Source: Planctomycetota bacterium
GTDB taxonomy: Bacteria; Planctomycetota; Planctomycetia; Pirellulales; Lacipirellulaceae
Reading direction: 5' to 3'
Assembly: GCA_013152205.1 (NCBI GenBank)
Contig: JAADGV010000089.1
Location: forward strand, 1 to 32,974
DNA: 32,974 nucleotides
Shown: positions 25,345 to 32,974 of the stretch, piece by piece
How positions within the stretch are numbered: the stretch's first letter is position 1
Layout of the letters: every line of letters begins with the position of its first letter
Made by a program: the position numbers and the translations under genes
The notes under the pieces: model-generated
Told to the model about the DNA's origin: nothing
The model's input: the letters and a program-made list of their open reading frames with translations, nothing else
Database searches by the model: none

Positions 25345-26637
25345 TCATCTGGTCGTTTCCGGCAAGTCGGCTTCTTTCATGTTGCCTACAATATTTCGGT
25401 AGCAGAGTAGGGCGATTGCTGAGCCTATTGTGGTGCCGGCAAATTGTGCGGTGGCTGCGGCTAGTAGGCCGTATTTTCCGACGAACGTGATCGCTATCGT
25501 CAGTGTGACCAAGACGCCGACCAAATGGGAACGAAAAAGAAGGTCGGTTCGTTCGAGAACGGTTAAGGCCGTTGCCGCTCCTAAAGTCAATGCGTAAACC
25601 AGCTCGGCTATCACCAGGAGAGTAATGACCGTTTGTTGGCCCCCGTAGTCGGCTCCAAAAAACAGTCTTACTAGCAGGTCGCCGGCGATCGCTAGAAAAA
25701 TTGCGAAGCAGCCCATTCCCAAAGCAAGCCCGAGGGTGGCTTTTTTGACAACGCGCCGTAGGCCAGCGAGGCCTTGCTCGGCGAATGCTGAGGCTGATTG
25801 GGGAGTGAGAACATTTTGAACGGCGACTAGCAGCGGAGCCCCGAGGCACACCAGAGTTGCGCAGGCGGAGTAAATGCCTGTTTGCGATTCGTCGATCGCG
25901 ATGGCAATGACCCAAGGCAACGAGTACGCGGCGACAATCATCGAGATTTGGCTTGCGACTAACCATCGCCCAAGAGTCCAGTTTTTGAGGAAGTCTGCGA
26001 AAATCAAATTCCGACGAACCGAGAATAACTTTTTTTGCTGAATCCACCAAAACAAGAGAACCAACGCATAGGCGGCGCCTACCGCTAGGAACGCGCCCGC
26101 AGCCGACAAAAGACCAAGCCAATAGAACGTAAGCATTGCGGAAATCTGGAGCGTCGCTACGGAAATATCTAGCACTAGGGCGAGGTTGAGATTTAGCGAG
26201 GCATAGTGGAACCGTCGCGCGAAGTGGCGTAGCAAACGAAACGGAAGCGTTACGGCCAGCGAGGCAATGACGACAGAGAATCGTGTGTACTCGAACCAGT
26301 AAAGCAGGGCCGCCCCGAGCGCAAGTATCGTCGTGGCGAGAACCGCGAGGCTCATCACATGGGCGATTGCGCTGCCTGCATAGGTTGTGCGATTTTCGTC
26401 TTCCAATCGATGGACAAACACCGTAAATGGCGACGTAATCATCGATTCGAGGAATGCGAGGATGAGATACCAAATTGTCATCGCCAGAGCGAAAAGCCCC
26501 AGTTCAGAGGTTCCGCAAAGACGACCGACGAGTATTGTGGTCAAAAAATTGGTGCCACCAACGATCGCTTGATCGAGGACTGCGAAGCCGCCTAAGCGAA
26601 CATTGAGGCTACGATAAAGGGAAAGGAGTCTTTTCAT
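25345..26637 (-). CDS. Oligosaccharide/polysaccharide flippase (MOP superfamily, Wzx-like)
   Basis: The 430-residue polytopic membrane protein has roughly a dozen hydrophobic segments spread over its length and short charged loops. This is typical of Wzx/polysaccharide-biosynthesis exporters that flip undecaprenyl-linked oligosaccharides. The N-terminal pattern GGFAVLDQAIVGGTNFLTTI with LVGRLCGTSELGLFALAMTI resembles the first two helices of the family ('s.l....n....i..ar.lg.e.yG.f.l..'). ATG 26637 was preferred to an in-frame GTG at 26673, which adds only a basic 12-residue leader. No glycosyltransferases are adjacent, so the glycan substrate is unknown. MurJ is another MOP member, but the sequence does not carry a MurJ signature I can point to. 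Confidence 0.82.
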   Translation of the reverse strand: MKRLLSLYRSLNVRLGGFAVLDQAIVGGTNFLTTILVGRLCGTSELGLFALAMTIWYLILAFLESMITSPFTVFVHRLEDENRTTYAGSAIAHVMSLAVLATTILALGAALLYWFEYTRFSVVIASLAVTLPFRLLRHFARRFHYASLNLNLALVLDISVATLQISAMLTFYWLGLLSAAGAFLAVGAAYALVLLFWWIQQKKLFSVRRNLIFADFLKNWTLGRWLVASQISMIVAAYSLPWVIAIAIDESQTGIYSACATLVCLGAPLLVAVQNVLTPQSASAFAEQGLAGLRRVVKKATLGLALGMGCFAIFLAIAGDLLVRLFFGADYGGQQTVITLLVIAELVYALTLGAATALTVLERTDLLFRSHLVGVLVTLTIAITFVGKYGLLAAATAQFAGTTIGSAIALLCYRNIVGNMKEADLPETTR

Positions 26638-26684
26638 CTTTGTTTTCTTCGCCGGCCTTTTTTCTGTTTGCACGAGTGTTTTGC

Positions 26685-26712
26685 GGGAGGATGTCGTGGG
26701 CGACTCCGCTAG
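26685..26712. repeat. GGGAGGATGTCGTGG repeat, copy 1
   Basis: GGGAGGATGTCGTGGGCGAC (26685-26704), continuing TCCGCTAG, matches 30981-31007 over about 27 bases with two mismatches. It lies just upstream of the flippase gene. Part of the same core also occurs inside pabB at 28274-28296. Confidence 0.6.
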
Positions 26713-26730
26713 AGCAGTTCTTTCAATTAT

Positions 26731-26990
26731 GTAGCCACAGAGTTCACAGCGCGGCTTTTGGCCGCAAACAAAAAAAGGGAACCGCTAATCAGCGCTAATA
26801 CACGCTAATAGGTGAACAAAATGCAAAAAACAGACATGCGATTAGCGATTATCAGTGTTGATTAGCGGTTTCTTCTTTCAAAAAATTGCGTCAAAAAACA
26901 AGCTTTTACGGGTTTGTCTTACAGAGAACACTGAGATAAGGTTACTCGCTCCAGTATTTTCTCTGTGACCTCGGCGTGCTCTGTGGCTAT
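26731..26990. repeat. Composite inverted-repeat element upstream of the flippase
   Basis: This fills the gap 26638-27040. AGCCACAGAG (26733-26742) and CTCTGTGGCT (26979-26988) are perfect complementary ends about 256 bases apart. Inside are CGCTAATCAGCGCTAATACA (26784-26803) and the rest of the TATTAGCG family, which recurs at 14975-15022 in reverse. A further ATTAGCG-type arm lies at 26838-26872. ACAGAGAA/TTCTCTGT form an inner pair (26921-26928, 26959-26966). No gene is present. Confidence 0.65.
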
Positions 26991-27040
26991 GCTTTTTTAT
27001 AGGAAATGCTCTAACGAGTGGTGCTTTGTCTTGAGGAGGG

Positions 27041-28507
27041 TTATTGTGGGGTGGTTCCTAGTAACATGCCGCGGGCTTTGTGCCAGGTTTCTTGATATTC
27101 GTCTTCGGCGTTTGATTGGGCGATGATGCCGCCGCCGACGGGGATTTGCCACCAGCCGTGGCCGGCGGTTACGGTTCGGATTAGGATACTGCTGTCCATC
27201 TGCCCGTCAAAGCCTATGTAGCCCAGCGAGCCGCAATAGGGGCCGCGCGCTGTCGGTTCGAGTTCGGCAATGATTTGCATCGCGCGAATTTTTGGTGCCC
27301 CGGTGATCGAACCGCCGGGAAAACAGGCTCGTAATAAATCGAAGGGCGTGGCCGTCGGGCGGAGGTGCCCTTGCACGGTTGAGACCAGATGTTTGACGTA
27401 GGCGTAGGTTTCGAGCTGGCAGAGTTGTGTCACTTGGACACTGTTGTCGGTGCAGACCCGAGAAAGGTCGTTGCGCATGAGGTCGACAATCATGACATTC
27501 TCGGCACGATCTTTTTCGCTTTGTTGTAGGTCGTCGCCGGCGAATAGGTCGGCTTCTGGAAGTTGCGATCGGCCTCGTGTGCCTTTGATCGGTCGGGTTT
27601 CGACTTCGCCATTCCTAAGTGTCAAAAAACATTCGGGCGAGGTGCTGCAAATCTGCCAGTCGCCGAGGTTCAGAAAGCCTGCATAGGGGGCAGGGTTTTC
27701 ATTACGCAATTGTTGGTAAAGTTGTACTGAGTCGCAGTGGGCAGGGGCCAAGAGTCGTTGGGCCAGATTGACCTGAAAAATATCGCCAGCGTGGATGTAC
27801 TCGACCGCCTGGGCAATCATTTGGTGATAATCGTCACGCGAAAGGTTGCTGGTGATACCTTCAAGGCCAACGTCAAATTGTGGGGCGAGATTTTTGCGTG
27901 GGGTGGTGATTGTGTTTGCGATGGGCGACTGACGAGGTTCTTTTGACAGCCAATCTCGCATTTGGGCAATTCGGGCGGCTGCCCGTTCGCGGCGTGCGGA
28001 TTCGTCGGTTTCTGGAAAACCCTGTGAGATGATCCATCCTTGGTCTCGCTCGTGATCGATTGCGATCACTACGTCGTAAGCCCCGACTGCCAGAGCGGGG
28101 GTCGGTAGGTCGTTGATTTTTGGAGCGGGCAACTTTTCTAGGGTGCTTCCCAGTTCGTAGCCGAACAGGCCGGCAACTCCGCCTTGGAAGGGGGGGAGGT
28201 CTGGTCGGGGCTTGGCTTGATATTGGTTCCAGAATGTTTCTAGTTGTGAGAGGGCGGCGTTTTCACTATTGGTGGTGGCGTGGCCGCCACCGCTAACATT
28301 TGTTGCTTCAAACCAGTGGAAGGGGTCGGTGGCTACAAATGAGTATCGGCCTAAGGTTGTTTCGCGACTGGCGCTGTCCAAAAAAATGGTGTGCGGAAGG
28401 TGCGCCAGTCGCAGAAAAACGTCGACGGCGGTGAGACCCTCGGGCAGCGATTCTGCGAGCGGCAAAGAATTCGTCGAGGAATCTGTTGTCGGGCGACTAG
28501 CGGTCAC
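27041..28507 (-). CDS. pabB: Aminodeoxychorismate synthase component I
   Basis: The 488-residue chorismate-binding enzyme aminates chorismate to 4-amino-4-deoxychorismate, the p-aminobenzoate precursor for folate and related pterin cofactors. PIKGTRGR carries the lysine that forms the covalent adduct in PabB, where TrpE has PIAGTR. Other signatures are GDIFQVNLAQR, DRAENVMIVDLMRNDLSRV, ACFPGGSITGAPKIRAM and GYIGFDGQMDSSILIRT. The start GTG 28507 overlaps the upstream stop as GTGA. Near residues 69-82 the stretch NVSGGGHATTNSEN is encoded by DNA resembling an intergenic repeat (28274-28296). No PabA or PabC is adjacent. Coupling to the DHPS-like gene points to p-aminobenzoate supply for that pathway. 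Confidence 0.94.
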   Translation of the reverse strand: MTASRPTTDSSTNSLPLAESLPEGLTAVDVFLRLAHLPHTIFLDSASRETTLGRYSFVATDPFHWFEATNVSGGGHATTNSENAALSQLETFWNQYQAKPRPDLPPFQGGVAGLFGYELGSTLEKLPAPKINDLPTPALAVGAYDVVIAIDHERDQGWIISQGFPETDESARRERAAARIAQMRDWLSKEPRQSPIANTITTPRKNLAPQFDVGLEGITSNLSRDDYHQMIAQAVEYIHAGDIFQVNLAQRLLAPAHCDSVQLYQQLRNENPAPYAGFLNLGDWQICSTSPECFLTLRNGEVETRPIKGTRGRSQLPEADLFAGDDLQQSEKDRAENVMIVDLMRNDLSRVCTDNSVQVTQLCQLETYAYVKHLVSTVQGHLRPTATPFDLLRACFPGGSITGAPKIRAMQIIAELEPTARGPYCGSLGYIGFDGQMDSSILIRTVTAGHGWWQIPVGGGIIAQSNAEDEYQETWHKARGMLLGTTPQ

Positions 28508-29913
28508 GAGAGGTCGCCTCGCGGTTTGCGTTTGAGGTAGTGGCGATTTTCGTGTTGCGTAGCCAAGCCCCAGTCGAGTGATTCATCTTGTTCGTAGGTT
28601 TTTCCTAATGTCAGGGCCGTTTTGGCTTTGCACATTTCGTAACCGAGATAAAAAGTGTGGCTAGCATCGAGGCCCTCGGGGAGCCCCCCAGAGGGGCCTG
28701 ATCTTGAGAGCTCGTCCATGATTGCCATGGGGTCGACGTTGTGCAAATGCAAATTGCGACTAATCAGATGAATTTCGCCGTTCGTTGCAAAGATGCGATA
28801 ATTGTTGTCGCGGATGTCTGCTGCTAATGTTGCGATATGCTCGGCGTCTGATGCGACGATCTGTTCATCACGCAGCATGACTAATTTGGGTTCTAAGTGT
28901 TTGGGAAGCACTTGGCAGTTGACAGCATGGTACATCAAGCGGCGGGCCAGGTCGCATTCGCGTACGCTGGTGCGTGCCCAATTGATTACCTGCGTGGTGA
29001 GTATGCTACGAATTGCCGTTTCTTGGCAGAAGCCTAGCAGTAGGGTGTTGATGCCAGCCGAGTCGGCATCGGTTAGCTCGGTCAGGTTGCCGATGCCCAT
29101 CATCATTTCGGCATCGGGGTATCGGCGGCGAACTTCGAGGTATCGTCCGAGGCTTTCGGCAAAGCCGAAGGAAATGGGCTCTAGGATGGGGTCGATACGT
29201 AGCGGAACCTCAGCGCGGGCAAGGAAATCGATCGTGTCGTCTAACCCTGCCAGAGATTTGGGGTCGTCGGGGATGGCAACAACCGGCGTTCCCCAATCGG
29301 GGGCAGCCTCGCGGTTCGAGCTATTCACGCTCAGCACTAGTTCGGCCCCGGCCTCGACCGCTGGCTGAATTTCGCGGGGATTGAGGCTGTCGATCGAGAC
29401 GCGATGGCCCTCGTCTCGCAGTGCCTGAACCGTATCTGCGACCTGCTGCCAAGGCTCGCCCGGTTCGCAACCTAGGTCGATGATATCTGCGCCATCTTCG
29501 CGAAACTTTCGGGCGATACTTAGAATCTCTGGTAGAGAAAGCCGAGGGCAGTGGTTGATTTCGGCGAGGATCTCGACGTCGTAGGTGCCGTAATCGTTGG
29601 GTAGGGGAGGGCGTGAAAAATATTGGGGCAGTTGCCTTAGGTCGCGCGGGCCGCGTTCGATGGGTAGCTGGGTGACTGACTGTAACGGGTGCAAGGGGCC
29701 TTCGCAGTAGCCTGGAATGAGCAGCTTGGTGGCTTCGTTTGGGATGCGAATGTGTTTGGCAATCCAGGCGGGTGTCATCAAGGCTGCGACGGTGATCGGC
29801 AAGACGTCGATGGAGTAGTCGAACCCCACCTTTTCGGCTAGCGGCGGAACGATTTCGGCTAGCGAATGATTTGCTAGTCGACCGGTAACAAAATGGAAGT
29901 GCTCGCGGGGCAT
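28504..29913 (-). CDS. Dihydropteroate-synthase-like protein (DUF6513/H4MPT-associated type)
   Basis: The 469-residue protein has a dihydropteroate-synthase-like TIM barrel in the middle. EILAEINHCPRLSLPEI opens it; GADIIDLGCEPGEPW aligns with the DHPS 'GAdIIDiGgeSt.PG'; HRVSIDS, RIDPILEPISFGF and MMMGIGNLTELTDADSAG follow. The first ~115 residues (FHFVTGRLANHSLAEIVPPL and so on) and the C-terminal ~120 are not in folate DHPS. This architecture is that of the DHPS-like proteins found among genes for tetrahydromethanopterin-linked C1 metabolism in methylotrophs and planctomycetes (recalled family knowledge). ATG 29913 was chosen over the adjacent TTG 29916; CAGGTAA lies upstream. Its TGA overlaps pabB's GTG start, so the two are translationally coupled. 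Confidence 0.82.
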   Translation of the reverse strand: MPREHFHFVTGRLANHSLAEIVPPLAEKVGFDYSIDVLPITVAALMTPAWIAKHIRIPNEATKLLIPGYCEGPLHPLQSVTQLPIERGPRDLRQLPQYFSRPPLPNDYGTYDVEILAEINHCPRLSLPEILSIARKFREDGADIIDLGCEPGEPWQQVADTVQALRDEGHRVSIDSLNPREIQPAVEAGAELVLSVNSSNREAAPDWGTPVVAIPDDPKSLAGLDDTIDFLARAEVPLRIDPILEPISFGFAESLGRYLEVRRRYPDAEMMMGIGNLTELTDADSAGINTLLLGFCQETAIRSILTTQVINWARTSVRECDLARRLMYHAVNCQVLPKHLEPKLVMLRDEQIVASDAEHIATLAADIRDNNYRIFATNGEIHLISRNLHLHNVDPMAIMDELSRSGPSGGLPEGLDASHTFYLGYEMCKAKTALTLGKTYEQDESLDWGLATQHENRHYLKRKPRGDLS

Positions 29914-29962
29914 CAATTGTTACCTGATAAAATAGGTTCACTCGGATTTAGCGTAGTTTTTT

Positions 29963-30105
29963 TAACCACAACGACACGACGAACACAACGGCCGTTGGCC
30001 GCAAGCAAAGTAAGTGAGAATTAGCAAGTACAACGTATCGACAAGCCAATTTCGTCGTGCTCGTCGTGTCGTTGTGGTTCAACTTTCGATTTTACCGAAA
30101 TGTAG
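29963..30105. repeat. Inverted-repeat element, AACCACAACGACACAACGAA family (second paired copy)
   Basis: Arms 29965-29990 and 30053-30078 are 26-bp complements with two mismatches. The right end extends through TTCAAC to TGTAGTATAG (30101-30110), echoing the TACTAC-type outer end of the element at 3261-3494. The interior contains GGCCGTTGGCCGCAAGCAAA (29990-30009), related to the GGCTTTTGGCCGCAAACAAA at 26753-26772. It separates the SDR from the DHPS-like gene. Confidence 0.7.
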
Positions 30106-30114
30106 TATAGGTGG

Positions 30115-30903
30115 TTATCGTTGTTGGCCGCCGTTTATGTGGATGATTTGTCCGGTGATGAATGAGGCCTCGGGGGAGACCAGGAAACGCGCGGCATGGG
30201 CGATGTCTTCTGGTGTTCCCCAACATTCAAGTAGCGACTCTTTGACGGCGCGTTGCTGCCAGTAGTTTGATGCGGCAGCGCTCCAGGCGGTTTGAATCCA
30301 TCCTGGCGCAATGCAGTTGACTCGGACTTGCGGGGCTAGCGATTTTGCTAGGCTGCGTGTGAAGGCCATGATCGCGCCTTTAATCGCGGCAAACATCTCG
30401 CCGCTGTCGCCTGCCATGCCGGTGTCTGCTTGGTCCCAGCCGATGTTGAGAATCGTGCCAGAGCCTCGCTGCTGCATTCGGGTGCCGGTGTTTCGCGACA
30501 TTTGGATGGTTGCTTGGACGTCGACATTCCAGAGCCGATCGAGTTTTTTCTCGAACGACCAATCGGCTGCCTTGCCGGTCAAGACATCGACACCGGCGTT
30601 GTTCACCCAGATATCGATCGGGGCGATTCGCCAGGCTTGTTCGCAAAGGTTCTCGCGGGCAGTTGGGAGAGAGAGGTCGCCGAGGATGATTTGTGACTCT
30701 TGGCCAAGCTTGCGAATCGTTGCCGCAAGTTGCTCGGCTGCTTCGACTTGCTGGAACCCGTGGACGATTACGTTTGCTCCGGCTTGGGCCAATTCGATCG
30801 CGATGGCTCGGCCAATCCCCGATGAGCTGCCCGTGACGACCGCCCATTGCCCGGCAAGGGGTGGGGAATCAGGGGTAGAGCGTGTGTGTATGTTGGTTGC
30901 CAC
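30115..30903 (-). CDS. SDR family protein lacking the catalytic Tyr/Ser
   Basis: The 262-residue protein has a classical SDR Rossmann fold. The cofactor loop TGSSSGIG is at 24-31, with NNAG at 101-104, structural N126 (LWNVDVQA) and a C-terminal ITGQIIHINGG. The catalytic YxxxK motif reads F171-A-A-I-K175, so Tyr is replaced by Phe. The upstream catalytic Ser region reads NIGWDQADTG without the usual Ser. Lys and Asn are kept. It may bind NAD(P) without normal oxidoreductase chemistry, or use a variant mechanism. The start is GTG 30903. It is oriented with the DHPS-like/pabB pair but separated from it by a repeat element. A pteridine-reductase-like role would fit the neighbours but is only a guess. 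Confidence 0.9.
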   Translation of the reverse strand: MATNIHTRSTPDSPPLAGQWAVVTGSSSGIGRAIAIELAQAGANVIVHGFQQVEAAEQLAATIRKLGQESQIILGDLSLPTARENLCEQAWRIAPIDIWVNNAGVDVLTGKAADWSFEKKLDRLWNVDVQATIQMSRNTGTRMQQRGSGTILNIGWDQADTGMAGDSGEMFAAIKGAIMAFTRSLAKSLAPQVRVNCIAPGWIQTAWSAAASNYWQQRAVKESLLECWGTPEDIAHAARFLVSPEASFITGQIIHINGGQQR

Positions 30904-31206
30904 GTTTTGCTAGCCTGCGAGGACGTAAAGTAATAGTCTATCGGTTGTAACGGCGGTAGAAAAGCCTCGCAATCTAAGGTGGGAGGATGTCGTGGCCGAC
31001 ACCGCTAACGAATCCATTTTGGGATCAAGTGACTCTCGGAAACGTAAAATGGTAAGTTGCCCTAGAGGGCTCAGGTTGTCAGCGGTTGGTGTCGATCCTA
31101 CGATACTCACAGTATGTATTGTAGTGCGGCAGCGATGCTTGGTCGGCATCTTCTTCTGCGGATCGCGTATTTTGACATCTATTTAACCCCCAGGCAATTT
31201 AAGACA
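30904..31206. other. Divergent intergenic region with GGGAGGATGTCGTGG repeat copy 2
   Basis: The region lies between the divergent SDR and propeller genes. 30981-31007 is the second copy of the repeat at 26685-26712 (two mismatches over about 27 bases); it continues AACGAATCCATTTTGGGATC. No promoter or gene is clear. An in-frame upstream extension of the propeller gene from 31114 has no family character. Confidence 0.5.
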
Positions 31207-32871
31207 ATGTCGACTTCATCTTCGGATAACGAGCATGGGCAAGAAGATTCAGCACCTGTGGCTGCTCGTCGAATATGGTTTCCTTACGTTTGGACCGGTT
31301 TGTTGGTTGGCGTTGCTGTTTTTATGCAGTTGGGCGGGGCTGACCAAGATGCAAAGAATGTTTCTGTGGTGATTACTACTGCTTTGCTTTTGATTGGTCT
31401 GTCGATTTGGTTTATACGAAGTAGCCCTTTTTCGCGTCGGACTCGTTGGAGCATTGGGCTATCGCCTTGGATCGGGCTGATTGCCTTTGGGTCGTTGGTT
31501 GAGTTGATTAACAATGGGGATGTCGGAATTGTTGGTTGGCGTTGGCGTTGGTCTGCTGTGCCCGACGAGCAATTACAGATGCCTGTGAGTGCAAGTACGG
31601 CCGAGGGCTGGGAAAGTACGGCGAACGATTATCCTCGTTATCTTGGCAGCGGCTACATGGCCGAGGTGTCGGGCGTTCAATTGCAGACCGATTGGGAAAA
31701 ACATCCGCCGAAGGAGTTGTGGCGGCAAAAAATCGGTGCAGGCTGGTCGGCATTTTCTATCGTTGGCAAATATGCTGTTACGCAAGAGCAACGTGGACCA
31801 AATGAGCTGGTGACTTGCTACGATCTTCGCACGGGCGAGTTGATTTGGAGCCATGCGGACGAGGTCCGATTCGACCCGGGGGGCAGCGGCGCATGGGGCG
31901 GTATCGGTCCGCGTGCAACGCCAACGATTCATAAGCAGCGAGTTTTGGCACAGGGGGCGACCGGAATTCTTAACTGTCTTGATGCGCGTACCGGGAAAAA
32001 ACTTTGGTCACACGATACGTTGGCCGAGAATGGTGCGGGGAATATTATGTGGGGGAAAGCCTGTTCGCCGCTGGTGGTGCCAGGGGAGGGTGGCCGCGAA
32101 ATGGTCGTAGTTAGCGTTGGTGGGCCTGATGGTCGGTCGTTGGTGTCTTACGATTTTGAGACGGGTGAAGAAATCTGGGCAGGCGGCGATCGGCGCAGCT
32201 CGTATGCCTCGCCGATTGATGCTGAATTGCTTGGGCAGCGGCAGTTGATTTCGGTAAACGAGAATTTTGTTACCGCCCATCGGTCTGATACTGGCGCAGT
32301 ACTCTGGGAACATCCTTGGCCCGGCAATAGTGATACCAATGCAACCATTCCGCAGCCCGTTCCGTTGGCTGGTGACCGGGTTTTTCTTTCGAAGGGTTAC
32401 GGAATCGGTTCGTCGTTGTTGCAACTCTCGCGCGATAGCGAGGGCGCCATTCAGATTACCCCACTGTGGGAGCCGGCAATTAGGACGGTGATGAAGACAA
32501 AAATGTGTAACGTCGTTATGCGCGATGGCTTTGTTTACGGTCTTGATAACGGCATCATGCAGTGTATCGATCTTGAAACCGGCAAGAGCCAATGGAAAAA
32601 ACGTCGCCGCCCGGCGATTGGGCATGGGCAGATCATGCTGATTGGCGATGTGATTTTGGCGTTAACCGAATCTGGCGAGCTTTTGCTTGTCGAACCCTCG
32701 CCGAAAAAATACCGTGAACTGGCCAGCGTGCGAGTGCTTCCCGAAGAGCAGGTCACCTGGAACAACCCGGCGTTTGCGTCGCCGTATTTGTTGGTGCGAA
32801 ACGGCGAAGAAGTTGCTTGTTATGAACTGCCGCTGGTGGATCAGCCGCCGTTGGTGGACGCGGCTCTTTGA
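31207..32871 (+). CDS. Membrane-anchored PQQ-binding-like beta-propeller protein
   Basis: The 554-residue protein has three N-terminal hydrophobic segments (about 27-43, 53-70 and 84-101), followed by a large extracytoplasmic propeller. Blade signatures of the PQQ/quinoprotein type recur: CYDLRTGELIWSH, CLDARTGKKLWSH, SYDFETGEEIWAGG, HRSDTGAVLWEHPWP and CIDLETGKSQWKK. These A-x-D-x-x-TG-x-x-x-W repeats mark the propeller fold, but the Glu/Asp and Ca2+ ligands of true PQQ dehydrogenases are not evident. It therefore need not bind PQQ, and this lineage is rich in such proteins. I chose ATG 31207 because the preceding frame from 31114 lacks family character and MSTSSSDNEH is a plausible N-terminus. 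A strong hairpin follows at 32926-32974. Confidence 0.87.
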   Translation: MSTSSSDNEHGQEDSAPVAARRIWFPYVWTGLLVGVAVFMQLGGADQDAKNVSVVITTALLLIGLSIWFIRSSPFSRRTRWSIGLSPWIGLIAFGSLVELINNGDVGIVGWRWRWSAVPDEQLQMPVSASTAEGWESTANDYPRYLGSGYMAEVSGVQLQTDWEKHPPKELWRQKIGAGWSAFSIVGKYAVTQEQRGPNELVTCYDLRTGELIWSHADEVRFDPGGSGAWGGIGPRATPTIHKQRVLAQGATGILNCLDARTGKKLWSHDTLAENGAGNIMWGKACSPLVVPGEGGREMVVVSVGGPDGRSLVSYDFETGEEIWAGGDRRSSYASPIDAELLGQRQLISVNENFVTAHRSDTGAVLWEHPWPGNSDTNATIPQPVPLAGDRVFLSKGYGIGSSLLQLSRDSEGAIQITPLWEPAIRTVMKTKMCNVVMRDGFVYGLDNGIMQCIDLETGKSQWKKRRRPAIGHGQIMLIGDVILALTESGELLLVEPSPKKYRELASVRVLPEEQVTWNNPAFASPYLLVRNGEEVACYELPLVDQPPLVDAAL

Positions 32872-32925
32872 CAAAGCACTGGTATAGTGTCGCAGCTTGA
32901 TTTTCGAGTTGAGCAAATTAGCCGT

Positions 32926-32974
32926 TTTGGCGCTAGCCACGGTTCATCCAGAAAAAACCGTGGCTAGCGCCAAA
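32926..32974. repeat. Perfect 19-bp inverted repeat at the window end
   Basis: TTTGGCGCTAGCCACGGTT (32926-32944) and its exact complement (32956-32974) enclose an 11-base A-rich loop. It begins 54 bases after the propeller stop. No T-run is visible before the window ends. It could be a terminator, a REP-like repeat, or the edge of a larger element continuing outside. Confidence 0.75.

Noticed and set aside
25250..26473. 407-codon minus-strand frame within the flippase gene
   Set aside because: It is Arg-, Ser- and Cys-rich with no domain, and lies in the shifted frame of a clear membrane protein. It is a shadow of GC-biased codons.
31207..32871. True PQQ-dependent dehydrogenase
   Set aside because: It has propeller repeats only. 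The quinone and Ca2+ ligands of the alcohol/glucose dehydrogenase families are not evident.

Overview
The window looks like a chromosomal segment from a planctomycete, probably Pirellulales. This is inferred from content, not from a search. The signs are an SLA1-type (SHD1) domain protein, a dihydropteroate-synthase-like protein of the type found with methanopterin cofactor genes, a membrane-anchored PQQ-like propeller, a DUF1570-like peptidase, scattered small operons, and long gaps filled with short inverted-repeat families. There is no CRISPR array, rRNA, tRNA, transposase or prophage that I could see.

Layout. 1-1055: a nested palindrome, then aat (+), then an inverted-repeat element. 1056-4797 (-): a TIM-barrel sugar isomerase and two paralogous PLP trans-sulfuration enzymes. 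The second of these is preceded by a structured leader ending in an intrinsic terminator. 5479-9025 (+): a MurE-like ligase missing key catalytic residues, a free-standing MurF-type C-terminal domain, then murG. 9510-10807 (+): a PIG-L deacetylase and a small immunity-like protein. 10883-15859 (-): a secreted propeller protein, a penicillin-acylase-family hydrolase and a class II aldolase/adducin protein. 16252-17298 (+): a lone GspF/PilC-type membrane protein. 17340-18149 (-): a lipoprotein metallopeptidase. 18424-20511 (+): a multidomain SHD1/TPR/pseudo-protease/zinc-finger protein.

20543-24805 (-) is a compact housekeeping run: rimO, pgsA, a CPBP membrane protease and ispG. rimO and pgsA overlap by 8 bases. 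25345-26637 (-) is a polysaccharide flippase. 27041-29913 (-) is a two-gene unit in which a DHPS-like protein overlaps pabB by GTGA, so p-aminobenzoate synthesis is coupled to pterin cofactor assembly. 30115-30903 (-) is an SDR lacking the catalytic Tyr. 31207-32871 (+) is the PQQ-like propeller, followed by a strong hairpin at the window end.

The points most worth a second look are the pseudo-Mur pair in front of murG, the pabB/DHPS-like coupling (possible tetrahydromethanopterin link), the attenuator-like leader at 4884-5025, the pseudo-protease fusion, and at least five intergenic repeat families. One of these families may have entered the pabB coding sequence.
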